Shown here: positions 47,018 to 59,230 of the stretch, piece by piece
How the letters are laid out: the number at the start of each line of letters is the position of its first letter
Position numbering within the stretch: position 1 is the first letter of the stretch
DNA from: DATAOG01 sp963753685
GTDB lineage: Bacteria > Pseudomonadota > Alphaproteobacteria > Geminicoccales > Geminicoccaceae
Assembly: GCA_963753685.1 (NCBI GenBank)
Contig: CAVWDE010000005.1
Span: forward strand, 434,001-498,000
Length of the DNA: 64,000 nucleotides
Direction: 5' to 3'
Notes under the pieces: model-generated
What the model was told of the DNA's origin: nothing
What the model saw: only the letters and a program-made list of their open reading frames with translations
Databases searched by the model: none
Translations under genes and position numbers: made by a program

Positions 47018-47959
47018 CTACGAGAGGGATTTTCGAGGCCCGCTACCAATGACAGCTTCGATCCGTTTCCGGAGTCTATCCGAAAGCTCGGCTGTCTCAG
47101 TCCAATCGATGCAGTTGAACTGTCGTATATCGAAGTGAAGATCGCCAATATGGTCGTGGCGGCAAGTCCAGATCACCGGCAGGTTTAGCCCCAAAGCGAA
47201 CCCGGCCTCGAAATAGACCCCCGCTCGGTGGCCTGTAAAGTCTGCGACCACGAAACGAGAGCGTCTGATCTGAGCGATGATCTCGTCATCGATTTTTTGG
47301 ACGTGCTCGACGCTGTCCACACGTAGGGGGTCGTACCCGGCTTGCCTGATCCCGACCTCTAGGCCCCGATCATACGTTTCACGCATTGACTCGTTGAACC
47401 ACATAGCGACAAAGCCCTGTGCGGATGTGGATGGCCGTGTCTGGAGATCCTCGTAGCGCATGTAGCCATGCGGTGTGATCGAAATCTGCGCTTTATTGTC
47501 AACAAGCTTGATGAGACCCTCTTCGTCCAGGAATCGAGCCAAGTAGATGAGCTCGTCGTCTTGAGAATATGTGATTGCCTCGTACTCTATGTGGACGTCG
47601 ATGTAGATGTGTTCGCCGAGTTTCTTCTGGTTTCTTATGGCATGGCTCAAAAGACGATCCGCACGTTCTACGATCCCGGGCAATGGCGACGCGCTAATGA
47701 GGTTGATGCGGTCTTGGGTCAACTCGGGTATTTCCCTCAATTCGTTCTGATCTCGCACCCAACCAGAAATCTTGACCTGGTTTTCCTTAGAAAGTTGTCG
47801 GGTATTCGCCATGTGAGCGAGCTTGAAAGTCCCACATTTAGGGCAGCATTGCTGAATGCCCGCATAGTCTGGTGGAGATTCATTTGTTTCTGCTTGTGTA
47901 CCGCAGAGCATACAGGATCCTCTGTCAAACACCGGTAGTACTCCGAACGGTGGCGACAC
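47018..47959 (-). CDS. Zinc-ribbon protein with nucleoside 2-deoxyribosyltransferase/TIR-like C-terminal domain
   Basis: 313 residues. The N-terminus has CMLCGT and CCPKCGTF, a four-Cys zinc ribbon. A helical middle (residues about 50-175) contains DDELIYLARFLDEEGLIKLV. The C-terminal domain (about 180-290) shows QGFVAMWFNESMRETYDRGL, RVDSVEHVQKIDDEIIAQIR and RFVVADFTGHRAGVYFEAGF, with the Glu of YFEAG at the NDT catalytic position. This domain class hydrolyses or transfers the base of nucleosides or NAD and occurs in defence proteins. Base composition is lower in GC than the flanks. Function is inferred only from the fold. Confidence 0.7.
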   Translation of the reverse strand: MSPPFGVLPVFDRGSCMLCGTQAETNESPPDYAGIQQCCPKCGTFKLAHMANTRQLSKENQVKISGWVRDQNELREIPELTQDRINLISASPLPGIVERADRLLSHAIRNQKKLGEHIYIDVHIEYEAITYSQDDELIYLARFLDEEGLIKLVDNKAQISITPHGYMRYEDLQTRPSTSAQGFVAMWFNESMRETYDRGLEVGIRQAGYDPLRVDSVEHVQKIDDEIIAQIRRSRFVVADFTGHRAGVYFEAGFALGLNLPVIWTCRHDHIGDLHFDIRQFNCIDWTETAELSDRLRKRIEAVIGSGPRKSLS

Positions 47960-47987
47960 GCGAGTTGCTCCTTCCGAAGGAACCAGG

Positions 47988-48021
47988 AAAAAAGAGGCCC
48001 GGCGGAAGTGGCCGCCGGGCC
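47988..48021 (-). terminator. Rho-independent terminator of nrdJ
   Basis: On the minus strand a 10-base-pair GC-rich stem (GGCCCGGCGG with CCGCCGGGCC at 47996-48021, loop of six) is followed by TCTTTTTT at 47995-47988. It lies about 60 bases after the nrdJ stop. Confidence 0.85.
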
Positions 48022-48080
48022 GCAGGCTTGGGAGGAGGAAGGTTACTGCCCTGGGTTGGAAATGCGCTTGCCCTCCAGGT

Positions 48081-51786
<3,706 letters not shown>

Positions 51787-52151
51787 CCAGCCAACTCCAA
51801 CACGGTTCCGGTCAAAGGCGCACGGCCCGGCCACGCTCGCGGATCTCCATCCCGCAAGGCGGCAGCCGGCCGAGCACCAACCCACCGTGGCGTCGGATCA
51901 AGCAGCATCAACCTAGTTGCGCTCCATCTCATTTCACTCAACTCTCTTATGCCCATCGACCCGCCACGGCAACGAATTTCGCGGCACCCGAGGGCCAGGC
52001 CACCGTTCCCGGCGACCACCGCCCAGGACCCCGACGCCCGTCCAAACGGCAAGCTTCGCCAATCGCTTAGCGACATCCCTCCGGCTCCCCATCAAGGCTC
52101 TTGGCCGGAGCGCGCAGACGCCACACGCGCATCCGCCCCGGCAGAGCCCAC

Positions 52152-52199
52152 TAACCACATATAGGGGCTCGGGGCAAGCCCGAACACAATCTATGGCTC
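52152..52199. promoter_or_regulatory. Pair of candidate NrdR boxes upstream of nrdJ
   Basis: Box 1 core CCACATATAG at 52155-52164 and box 2 core CAATCTATGG at 52187-52196 each match eight of ten positions of the NrdR core CWATATATWG-like consensus. They are 32 bases apart, about three helical turns, the spacing commonly seen for tandem NrdR sites. They lie about 370 bases before nrdJ, implying a long leader or a distant promoter. Confidence 0.45.
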
Positions 52200-52403
52200 G
52201 ACGGCCGGAGACGAGGCCCCGCCCGAGGCCGAGGTGGCGGCGCTCGCCGGGGCCGCCAGCTTGGCCGCATCCGGGACCGATTGAGTCCATGGAGATGGAT
52301 CTCACGCCAGCAGGCGGGCGGTGGAGAGGCGGCATCAATCAAGGGCGGTGGAGGCTGGCTGGAGTCGGTGGAGAAGGAACGAAGCAAGAACAGAGCGCTC
52401 GAG

Positions 52404-52412
52404 TTATCCACA
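52404..52412 (+). promoter_or_regulatory. Perfect DnaA box
   Basis: TTATCCACA at 52404-52412 is an exact match to the high-affinity DnaA 9-mer. One box is not an origin. It is in the nrdJ upstream gap, recalling DnaA control of ribonucleotide reductase in other bacteria. Confidence 0.4.
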
Positions 52413-52507
52413 AGGGCTTGAGCGGGCGCGTGACTGGACGAGCGCGCCGTTCCTGGCCATAGTGCGCGCCGGTTTGGCCGCCGCGCGGCCTTGGAGAGGG
52501 CAGGATC

Positions 52508-52885
52508 TTGCGGGCGCTCGGCGCGAACAGCTTCTTCACCATGCTGCAGACCTGGCTGCGGGGCGAACTGGTCGGCGAGGACGAGCATGGCAACCGCTAC
52601 TATCGCGAGCGCGGGAAGGCCGGATCCTGGCGTCACGAGCGGCGGTGGGTCGTGTACGCGCATGCCGTCGAGCCGACCCTGGTGCCGCCCGGCTGGGTCG
52701 GCTGGCTGCACAAGCGGATCGAGCGGCCGCCGAGCGAGCAGCCGCTGCCGGCACCGAAATGGGAGCGGGAGCGCCTGCCGAATCTGACCGGCACGGAGGC
52801 CGCCTATCTGCCGCCGGGCGCCTTGCAGCGAGGCGGGCGGCGGGCGCCAGCGACCGGCGACTACGAGGCCTGGCGCCCGGAGTAG
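52508..52885 (+). CDS. NDUFA12/B17.2-type NADH:ubiquinone oxidoreductase accessory subunit
   Basis: 125 residues from TTG 52508 with AGAGGGCAGG upstream; ATG 52541 is possible. Features are FFTMLQTWLRGELVGEDEHG, NRYYRERGKAGSWRHERRWV and EPTLVPPGWVGWLHKRIE. This is the alphaproteobacterial homologue of mitochondrial B17.2, a peripheral accessory subunit of complex I. Its presence supports the taxonomic assignment. The core nuo genes are outside the window. Confidence 0.9.
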   Translation: MRALGANSFFTMLQTWLRGELVGEDEHGNRYYRERGKAGSWRHERRWVVYAHAVEPTLVPPGWVGWLHKRIERPPSEQPLPAPKWERERLPNLTGTEAAYLPPGALQRGGRRAPATGDYEAWRPE

Positions 52886-53024
52886 GCTGCGGGTCGCGCA
52901 CGCCCGGCGAGCGGGTCGGACGCGACGGCGGGCAGGTCAGCGCTGCGCGGGCTTGTGGCGCGCGCGACTGCCCGTGACTTGGACCGAGCCGAGGACTCAG
53001 AACCAACAAAGAGAGGGGACACCC

Positions 53025-53588
53025 ATGATGCGAATCAGCAGGATGCCTTTGGTCGTGCTGGCGGCAGGCCTTCTCTTTGGCTGCCAGACGAGCGCGCCCG
53101 AACCGGCGATGGTGGAGCAGGTCCAGGAGGTCTCGGCGACGGTCACGGCGGTCGACCTGCCCACACGGCTGGTCACGCTGAAGGGCCCGGACGGCAAGCT
53201 GTTCACGGTCGAGGCGGGCGAGGAGGTGCGCAATCTGCCGCAGGTCAAGGTCGGCGACCGCGTGGTCGTCCGCTATTACGAGTCGATCGCCGCCGAGCTC
53301 GCCAAGCCCGGCCAGCAGGCCAGCGTGAGCGCGGGAGCGGGACGCGCGCCGCTGGGTGCCAAACCCGGTGCCGGCGTGGCGCAGCAGGTCACCGACATCG
53401 TGCGGATCGATGCGGTCGATCCGGCGACCCACACCGTCTCGTTCACCGGCTCCGAAGGCCACTCGCAGACGATTACCGTGCGCGACCCGAAGATGCAGGA
53501 CTTCCTGAAGACGCTGAAGGTCGGTGACCACGTCGCGGTCACCTACACCGAGGCGGTCGCGATCGCGGTCAAGCCCGCGAACTCGTAG
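53025..53588 (+). CDS. Predicted periplasmic lipoprotein with two beta-domain repeats
   Basis: 187 residues starting MMRISRMPLVVLAAGLLFGC, a lipoprotein signal with Cys at about residue 20. Two similar modules follow: SATVTAVDLPTRLVTLKGPD with LPQVKVGDRVVVRYYESIA, and VTDIVRIDAVDPATHTVSFT with FLKTLKVGDHVAVTYTEAVA. The repeat of KVGDxVxVxYxE suggests two OB-like or SH3-like barrels. GAGAGGGG precedes the ATG. No function assigned; similar proteins occur in Gram-negative genomes as hypothetical lipoproteins. Confidence 0.78.
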   Translation: MMRISRMPLVVLAAGLLFGCQTSAPEPAMVEQVQEVSATVTAVDLPTRLVTLKGPDGKLFTVEAGEEVRNLPQVKVGDRVVVRYYESIAAELAKPGQQASVSAGAGRAPLGAKPGAGVAQQVTDIVRIDAVDPATHTVSFTGSEGHSQTITVRDPKMQDFLKTLKVGDHVAVTYTEAVAIAVKPANS

Positions 53589-53703
53589 CCGAGGGGCGGG
53601 CAGGGCGCTCACCCGGCCGATCGCCCGCTCCTGGTCACGACCCGCCCAAGGGCAGGCCGGCTGGCGAGTTCCACGCGGCGCTCCAGGTGCCGGTGCGCGG
53701 ACA

Positions 53704-53847
53704 TCATGCGACCACGGGCGTAGTCGGCATGCCCGAGCTCCGCTGCCCGAACCCGCAGGCCGGGCTGGGCGCCTCGAGCGCGGCGCCGCAGGCGGCGCAG
53801 AACCGCCGGCCCGCGCGGTTGTCCGACTGGCACGCCGGACAGCGCAT
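53704..53847 (-). pseudogene. N-terminal zinc-ribbon fragment, as in zinc-ribbon adenylate cyclases
   Basis: ATG 53847 gives MRCPACQSDNRAGRRFCAAC then GAALEAPSPACGFG, the double zinc-ribbon opening typical of large AAA/cyclase proteins. The protein then runs into TTPVVA and stops after 47 codons. No cyclase or ATPase domain follows. It lies four bases after the DsbA-like gene on the same strand. Probably the truncated front of a deleted gene. Confidence 0.55.
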
Positions 53848-53851
53848 CGCC

Positions 53852-54550
53852 TCAGCCGGCGGCGGTGTCCGCTGCGGCGCGGGCGGCGCCCTGCGCCCGC
53901 GCGCGCCCGGCATGCGCGACGTCGAGCAGACCGGCCAGGACCTCGGGCGGCTGGGCGCCGGCGATCGCGTGCTCGCGCTCGACCACGAACACGGGCACGC
54001 CGCGGACGCCGAGCTCCTCGGCCTGGCGATGACCGGCCGCGACCTCGCTCTCGCCCTCGGCGCTCGCGAGATAGCGGGCGACCTCGTCGGGGTCGAGCCC
54101 GGCGGTCGCCGCGAGCTCGATCAGCTGGCCAGAATCGCCGATGTCGCGGCCGTCGATGAACAGCGCCTGGAACAGGCTGCGGATCATGGGCTCGGCCAGG
54201 CCCTGCTGCTCGGCCAAAAGGATCAGCCGGTGCGCAAGCAGGGTGTTGGGGGTCCGCGGCATGCGCTCGAAGGCGAACTCGACCCCGTCCGCCCGGCCGC
54301 TGTTGCGGATGCGCGCGTAGATCCCCTGGGCGTTGGCGTCGCCGCCGAACTTGGCGCGCAGATAGGCCTGCCGGTCCATGCCCTCGGGCGGCATCTGGGG
54401 ATTGAGGAAGAACGGCCACCAGCGCAGCCGGACCGGCTGGTCGGGGCGCATGGCGCGCGCCCGATCGAGGCGGACCAGGCCCAGATAGCACCAGGGACAG
54501 GCGAGATCGGCGATCAGCTCGACCTCGATCGGCGGCTGGCTGGCGGTCAT
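53852..54550 (-). CDS. DsbA-family oxidoreductase, FrnE/2-hydroxychromene-2-carboxylate isomerase-like
   Basis: 232 residues without a signal peptide, so cytosolic. The thioredoxin-fold active site is LIADLACPWCYLGLVRLDRA (CPWC). Other family segments are RWWPFFLNPQMPPEGMDR, LAHRLILLAEQQGLAEPM, LFIDGRDIGDSGQLIEL and ELGVRGVPVFVVERE with the cis-proline GVPVF. This matches FrnE-type DsbA proteins linked to oxidative stress and polyketide pathways. Confidence 0.9.
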   Translation of the reverse strand: MTASQPPIEVELIADLACPWCYLGLVRLDRARAMRPDQPVRLRWWPFFLNPQMPPEGMDRQAYLRAKFGGDANAQGIYARIRNSGRADGVEFAFERMPRTPNTLLAHRLILLAEQQGLAEPMIRSLFQALFIDGRDIGDSGQLIELAATAGLDPDEVARYLASAEGESEVAAGHRQAEELGVRGVPVFVVEREHAIAGAQPPEVLAGLLDVAHAGRARAQGAARAAADTAAG

Positions 54551-54630
54551 GGCTGGCTCCTCGACGGGGCGAATTCCAAATCACTGTAAAGATGAGCCTT
54601 GGCCGATCCAAGTCCAGTATCGGATCGCCC

Positions 54631-55077
54631 TCAGGCCACGGGTCGTGTGACGTCCGGCAGCCCCCAGATCCGGGGTGTCGCGAGCTCGAGGCTGTTGCCG
54701 GCGGGGTCGCGGAAGTAGAACGAGCGGCCGCCGCGCGGCCAGGTGACCACCTGCTCGACCCTGATCCCGGCCGCCTCGAGGCGCTGCTGCCAGCCGTCGA
54801 GGGCCGCCTCGGCGACCGCGAAGCAGGCGTGGCCCGGGCCGTGGGCGCCGTGCGCCGGCACGTTGCGCCCGGTGCTCGCGGCGTTCGGCTCGAACAGCAG
54901 CAGCATCGAGGGCCCGCACTTGAAGAACACGAACAGGCCCGGCTGCCGGCTGTCGAGCTCGAGGCCGAGGACCTCGCCATAGAAGCGGGCCGCGGCGTCG
55001 AGGTCATCGACGTAAAGGATGGTCTCCAGGACCCGGTCGATCGGTGGCATGGGCCGTGATGGCGCGGGCGGTTGCAT
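54631..55077 (-). CDS. VOC/glyoxalase superfamily protein
   Basis: 148 residues from ATG 55077 (MQPPAPSRPMPPIDRVLETI). The paired beta-alpha-beta3 modules are seen as LYVDDLDAAARFYGEVLGL and AAGIRVEQVVTWPRGGRSFY with FRDPAGNSLELATP, including metal-ligand type positions (His near GHACF, Glu in LELAT). Enzymes of this fold include glyoxalase I, dioxygenases and resistance proteins. The substrate is unknown. Confidence 0.87.
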   Translation of the reverse strand: MQPPAPSRPMPPIDRVLETILYVDDLDAAARFYGEVLGLELDSRQPGLFVFFKCGPSMLLLFEPNAASTGRNVPAHGAHGPGHACFAVAEAALDGWQQRLEAAGIRVEQVVTWPRGGRSFYFRDPAGNSLELATPRIWGLPDVTRPVA

Positions 55078-55338
55078 GGGTGGCCTCCTTGAGCTTGCCG
55101 GGCGCAGTCTAACATGGCGCTGGCCACCCTCAGGGGCAGCCGCGCGCGGTGGACAAAGGCGTCGTCGAGGTTGCAATCTTGCCGCTGGAGCCGGGCCAGG
55201 CGACCGTGGCTGACCGGTCCCCGATCGGAGCCCTCGATCGATGACGAGGGCAACGATCGAGAGGATCGGTGGTGGGTTCGACAGCCTGCGCGGGATGGGT
55301 CGCGAGGCCGGCGAGGGGGGCGGGTGAGGGTCGGGAGC

Positions 55339-56250
55339 ATGGGTTTCGAGGCGGCGGCCGGGGCGGCGAGCTCCGAGGACCGGGTGCTCCGGCTGCGCGA
55401 TGGCCGCCGCTTGGGCTACGCCGAATACGGGCTCGCCTCGGGCCGGCCGCTGGTCGCGCTGCACGGCACGCCGGGCTCGCGCCTGATGCTGCGGGTCGCC
55501 GACGAGCAGGCGCGGCGCCTCAAGATCCGCCTGATCGCGCCCGATCGACCGGGGTTCGGGCTGTCCGATCCCAAGCCCGGGCGGCGCCTCCTGGACTGGC
55601 CGGACGATCTCGCCGAGCTTGCGGATGCGCTCCGGATCGAGCGCTTCGCGCTGGTCGGGATCTCGGGCGGCGGGCCCTACGCCAGCGCCTGCGCCTGCCG
55701 GCTGCCGGCGCGCCTGGCGACCGTCGGCATCGTGAGCGGCCTCGGGCCGCTGGCCGACCGCACGATCCTGCGCAGCCTGAACCGCGGCCATCGCCTGACG
55801 ATCGGCTTCGCGCGCCGGGCGCCCTGGCTGCTGCGTGCGGTCGCAGGCCTCGCCCGCTGGCGCTGGAACAACCATCCCGAGACCCTGCTCGCCCGCATCC
55901 GCGCCCGGATGCCGGCGGTCGACCAGGCGATCATCGGCCGGCCGGACGTGCGGGCGAACCTCGTGACGAGCTTCCGCGAGGCGTTTCGGCGCGGTGGCCT
56001 CGCCGCCGCCCAGGAGCTCCACCTGTTCACCCACCCCTGGGGCTTCCGCCTGGAGGACGTGAGCCTGCCGGTGCGCCTCTGGCATGGCGATGCCGATACC
56101 GTGGTGCCGGTCGGCATGGCGCATCTCCAGGCCCGCGCTTTCAAGCGCTGCCGGCTCGAGATCCGCAGGGGCGCCGGCCACTACTGGTTCTTCGACCAGA
56201 TCCCGATGCTGCTGCGCACGCTCTGCTTCCCGACCGGGGACGCCGACTAA
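55339..56250 (+). CDS. Alpha/beta hydrolase
   Basis: 303 residues from ATG 55339 with GGTCGGGAG upstream; GTG 55324 is an alternative. Characteristic are GRRLGYAEYGLASGRPLVAL, HGTPGSRLML, APDRPGFGLSDPKPGRRLLD, the nucleophile VGISGGGPYASACA (Ser about residue 105) and, near the end, WHGDADTVVPVGMAH with GAGHYWFFD. The HGTPGSR group is often annotated as epoxide hydrolase- or haloalkane dehalogenase-like. Convergent with aroC. Confidence 0.88.
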   Translation: MGFEAAAGAASSEDRVLRLRDGRRLGYAEYGLASGRPLVALHGTPGSRLMLRVADEQARRLKIRLIAPDRPGFGLSDPKPGRRLLDWPDDLAELADALRIERFALVGISGGGPYASACACRLPARLATVGIVSGLGPLADRTILRSLNRGHRLTIGFARRAPWLLRAVAGLARWRWNNHPETLLARIRARMPAVDQAIIGRPDVRANLVTSFREAFRRGGLAAAQELHLFTHPWGFRLEDVSLPVRLWHGDADTVVPVGMAHLQARAFKRCRLEIRRGAGHYWFFDQIPMLLRTLCFPTGDAD

Positions 56251-56252
56251 GC

Positions 56253-57332
56253 TCAATCGGCCCTGCTGATCGCCCGCTGCCGCAGCAGGTGGTCGGCGAG
56301 CACGATCGCCAGCATCGCCTCGCCGACCGGCACCGCGCGGATGCCGACGCAGGGGTCGTGGCGGCCCTTGGTCGAGATCAGGACCTCGTTGCCGAAGCGG
56401 TCGATCGAGCGCCGGGGCGTCAGGATCGAGCTGGTCGGCTTGACCGCAAAGCGCACGACGACGTCCTGGCCGGTCGAAATGCCGCCCAAGATGCCGCCCG
56501 CGTTGTTGGTGAGAAAGACCGGCCGGCCGTCGTTGCCGAGCCGCATCTCGTCGGCGTTCTTTTCCCCACTCAATTCGGCGGCAGCAAAGCCCGCGCCGAT
56601 CTCGACGCCCTTGACCGCGTTGATGCTCATCATCGCCTTGGCGAGGTCGGCATCGAGCTTGTCATAGACCGGATCGCCGAGGCCGACCGGCACCCCTGAG
56701 GCCACGACCTCGATCACGGCGCCGAGCGAGGAGCCGTTCTTGCGGACCTCCATGAGCAGCGTTTCCCAGCGGGCGGCAGCCGCGGCGTCGGGACACCAGA
56801 ACGGGTTCTTCTCGACCTCGTTCCAGTCCCAGGCCGCGCGCTCGATGCGGTCGGCGCCGATCTGGATCAAAGCACCCTGGATGGTGACGCCGCTACCCAG
56901 CACCTTGCGTGCGATCGCACCGGCCGCGACCCGCATCGCGGTCTCGCGCGCGCTCGCCCGGCCGCCGCCCCGGTAGTCGCGGATGCCGTACTTGGCCTGA
57001 TAGGTATAGTCGGCATGCCCAGGGCGGAACTGGTCCTTGATCGCGCCATAGTCCTTGGAGCGGGCGTCCACGTTCTCGATCAGCAACGAGACCGGAGCGC
57101 CGGTGGTCAGGCCGTCGAACACCCCCGATAGAATCTTGACCTGATCGGGCTCGCGGCGCTGGGTCGTGAACTTCGACTGGCCGGGCCGGCGCCGGTCGAG
57201 CCAGTGCTGGATGTCGACTTCCGCAAGCGGCAGGCGCGGGGGCACGCCATCGACCACGCAGCCGATCGCGACCCCATGGCTCTCGCCCCAGGTCGTGAAG
57301 CGGAACAGCTGTCCGAAGCTATTGCCGGCCAT
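56253..57332 (-). CDS. aroC: Chorismate synthase
   Basis: Last shared step of aromatic amino acid synthesis; needs reduced FMN. 359 residues. Signatures are MAGNSFGQLFRFTTWGESHG, VDGVPPRLPL, YRGGGRASARETAMRVAAG and NNAGGILGGISTGQDVVVRF, TSSILTPRRSIDR. The length is normal. The upstream transporter ends 159 bases away on the same strand. Confidence 0.97.
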   Translation of the reverse strand: MAGNSFGQLFRFTTWGESHGVAIGCVVDGVPPRLPLAEVDIQHWLDRRRPGQSKFTTQRREPDQVKILSGVFDGLTTGAPVSLLIENVDARSKDYGAIKDQFRPGHADYTYQAKYGIRDYRGGGRASARETAMRVAAGAIARKVLGSGVTIQGALIQIGADRIERAAWDWNEVEKNPFWCPDAAAAARWETLLMEVRKNGSSLGAVIEVVASGVPVGLGDPVYDKLDADLAKAMMSINAVKGVEIGAGFAAAELSGEKNADEMRLGNDGRPVFLTNNAGGILGGISTGQDVVVRFAVKPTSSILTPRRSIDRFGNEVLISTKGRHDPCVGIRAVPVGEAMLAIVLADHLLRQRAISRAD

Positions 57333-57343
57333 GACCGCACGAC

Positions 57344-57360
57344 ACCGGGCTTCGCCCGGT
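57344..57360. promoter_or_regulatory. Perfect hairpin just upstream of aroC
   Basis: ACCGGGC-TTC-GCCCGGT, seven base pairs with a three-base loop, ends 12 bases before the aroC start on the minus strand. No T-run follows on either strand, so it is not a standard terminator. It may shape the leader or ribosome site. Confidence 0.4.
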
Positions 57361-57490
57361 CATCGGTGAGCAGCTGGCGGGTTCGAGCATGGACCTTGTC
57401 TTACCCGAGTTCGATGGCGTCTGGCCATACCATCGGCCGGGGGTATCGGTTCGGCGCTCCTGTTCCTCATCCCATGAAGGCTGGCGCCGG

Positions 57491-59230
57491 TCAGCTCTTG
57501 CCCGCGGGCGCACCTTCAGAATCTCCGTGCCGCTGCCAGGCGCGCACGCCATCGGTCACGCGTTCGTAGAAGTTCGCGGAGCCCACCGCGGCCTCGACGC
57601 CGTCCTGCCGCATGCGCTCGCGGACCTCGTCGCGCACGCGGGCGAAGGCGACGGTGATGCCCCGGTTTTGCAACTCCTTGATCCCGTTCAGCAGCACGTC
57701 GCAGGCGCTGGTGTCCATGAAGTTCACCGACCCCATGTCCAAGAGCACGTGCCTGGCCGGCGGCCGGCTCGCGGCCAGCGCCGCCTTCAGCCCCGCCGCC
57801 AGGTGATCGATGCTGGCGAAGAACAGCTCGCCGCCGCCGCGCCAGATCAAGAGCCCGGGAAAGGTGACCGCTTCAGGGTGCCGTTCGACGTCGCGGTACG
57901 CCTCCTCGCCGGGCAGCTGGCCGAGCACGGCACCTTGCGGGTGGCTGGTCCGGTAGATCAAGAGCAGCAGCGCCAGCACCACGCCCAGCGCAATGCCCTG
58001 CAGCACGCCCAAGGTCAGCTCGCCCGCGATCACGACCGCGGCAACGGCGAACTCCCAGCGGCTGCGGGCGAACAGGTCACGCAGATAGCCGGGCTTCGAG
58101 AGATGCAGCATGGCCGCGATCACGATGGCGGCCAGCGCCGGGTGCGGCATGCCGCGAAAGAGCGGGGTCAACACAACGAGCGTGAAGAAGCAGAAGATCG
58201 CGGCGATCAGGTTGGCGATCTGGGTGCGGGCGCCGGCGGCCATGGCCACGGAGGTCTTGGACAGGCTGCCGACGACCAGGAAGCCGCCGGACAGGCCGCT
58301 CAGGATATTGGCGGGCCCGTGCGCGATGAGCTCCTGGTTCGGATCGATGCTGCCGCCACTCTCCATGGCTGCGGCCTTGGCCCCGCCCAGCGCCTCGGCA
58401 TAGCCGACCAGGACAATGGCAAGCGCGCCGGGCGCAAGTTGCTGCAGGATGGCAGGATCGAGGTTGGGCAGGACGAGGTGGGGCAGGCCGGATGGCAGGT
58501 CGCCGACCACGGCGACCCCGGCCGCTTCGCCGCCGAGCAGGCCGACCAGGAGCGTGGCCGCGACCGCGACGACCAGCGCCGCGGGCACGCGGGGCACCAG
58601 ATGGCGGAGCAACTGCATGGCGATCAGGCTGAGCAGGCCGGTCAGCACCGGGGCGAGCGACACCTCCGGCAGATGCTGCAGCAGGAACCGGAATTTATGG
58701 AAAAAATTGCCGGAACCGCCGTCGATGCCCAGGAGATGGGGCACCTGGCCGATGATCGTGACGCAGACCAGCCCTTCGATGAAGCCGCGCATGACCGGCG
58801 TCGGGATGAAGGCTGCCACCCAGCCCATGCGCAGCGCGCCGAACAGCAGGAAGAAGGCGCCGATCAGGATGGCGAGCGTGGAGGTGAGCGCGTTGAAGTC
58901 GGCACTCCCCTGGGCCGCAATCGCGCCCACGGTCAGCGCGGAGATCAGGCCGGTGGCGGTGTCCGGGCCGACGACCAGCAGGCGCGAGGTGCCAAGCAGC
59001 GCGTAGGCGACCAGGGGCGGCACGATGGTATAGAGCCCCATGATCGGCGGCACGCCGACGATGCCGGCATAGGCCATGCCCTCCGGCACCATGACCGCCC
59101 AGACCGCGAGACCGGCCAGGACGTCCGCCAGCAACCACTCGCGCCGATAGCCGGGCAGCCAGTCGAGGATGGGCAGCAACCGCCGTACGATGGAAGCAGG
59201 GCGGGCCGCGACCGCGACATCCGAGCTCAC
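57491..59230 (-). CDS. SulP-family anion transporter with STAS domain
   Basis: 579 residues from GTG 59230, which overlaps the DUF2252 stop as GTGA. The SLC26/SulP core shows VWAVMVPEGMAYAGIVGVPP, GPDTATGLISALTVGAIAAQ, MESGGSIDPNQELIAHGPAN and ALAAIVIAAMLHLSKPGYLR with 10-12 helices. A C-terminal STAS domain (about residues 440-560) has HVLLDMGSVNFMDTSACDVL. It transports sulfate, bicarbonate or similar anions. The tail carries no carbonic anhydrase fusion. Confidence 0.92.
   Translation of the reverse strand: MSSDVAVAARPASIVRRLLPILDWLPGYRREWLLADVLAGLAVWAVMVPEGMAYAGIVGVPPIMGLYTIVPPLVAYALLGTSRLLVVGPDTATGLISALTVGAIAAQGSADFNALTSTLAILIGAFFLLFGALRMGWVAAFIPTPVMRGFIEGLVCVTIIGQVPHLLGIDGGSGNFFHKFRFLLQHLPEVSLAPVLTGLLSLIAMQLLRHLVPRVPAALVVAVAATLLVGLLGGEAAGVAVVGDLPSGLPHLVLPNLDPAILQQLAPGALAIVLVGYAEALGGAKAAAMESGGSIDPNQELIAHGPANILSGLSGGFLVVGSLSKTSVAMAAGARTQIANLIAAIFCFFTLVVLTPLFRGMPHPALAAIVIAAMLHLSKPGYLRDLFARSRWEFAVAAVVIAGELTLGVLQGIALGVVLALLLLIYRTSHPQGAVLGQLPGEEAYRDVERHPEAVTFPGLLIWRGGGELFFASIDHLAAGLKAALAASRPPARHVLLDMGSVNFMDTSACDVLLNGIKELQNRGITVAFARVRDEVRERMRQDGVEAAVGSANFYERVTDGVRAWQRHGDSEGAPAGKS

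Larger units (their letters stand above)
51787..52507. other. Divergent regulatory gap between nrdJ and NDUFA12
   Basis: 720 bases. Two candidate NrdR boxes and one DnaA box are listed separately. I looked for a cobalamin riboswitch upstream of nrdJ (B12-box sequence near the gene) and did not find a convincing one. No gene is supported, although several frames are open. Confidence 0.5.

Noticed and set aside
51787..52150. Possible cobalamin riboswitch upstream of nrdJ
   Set aside because: Read on the minus strand, the region lacks a recognisable B12 box near the gene and no consistent fold was found by eye; a covariance search would decide.
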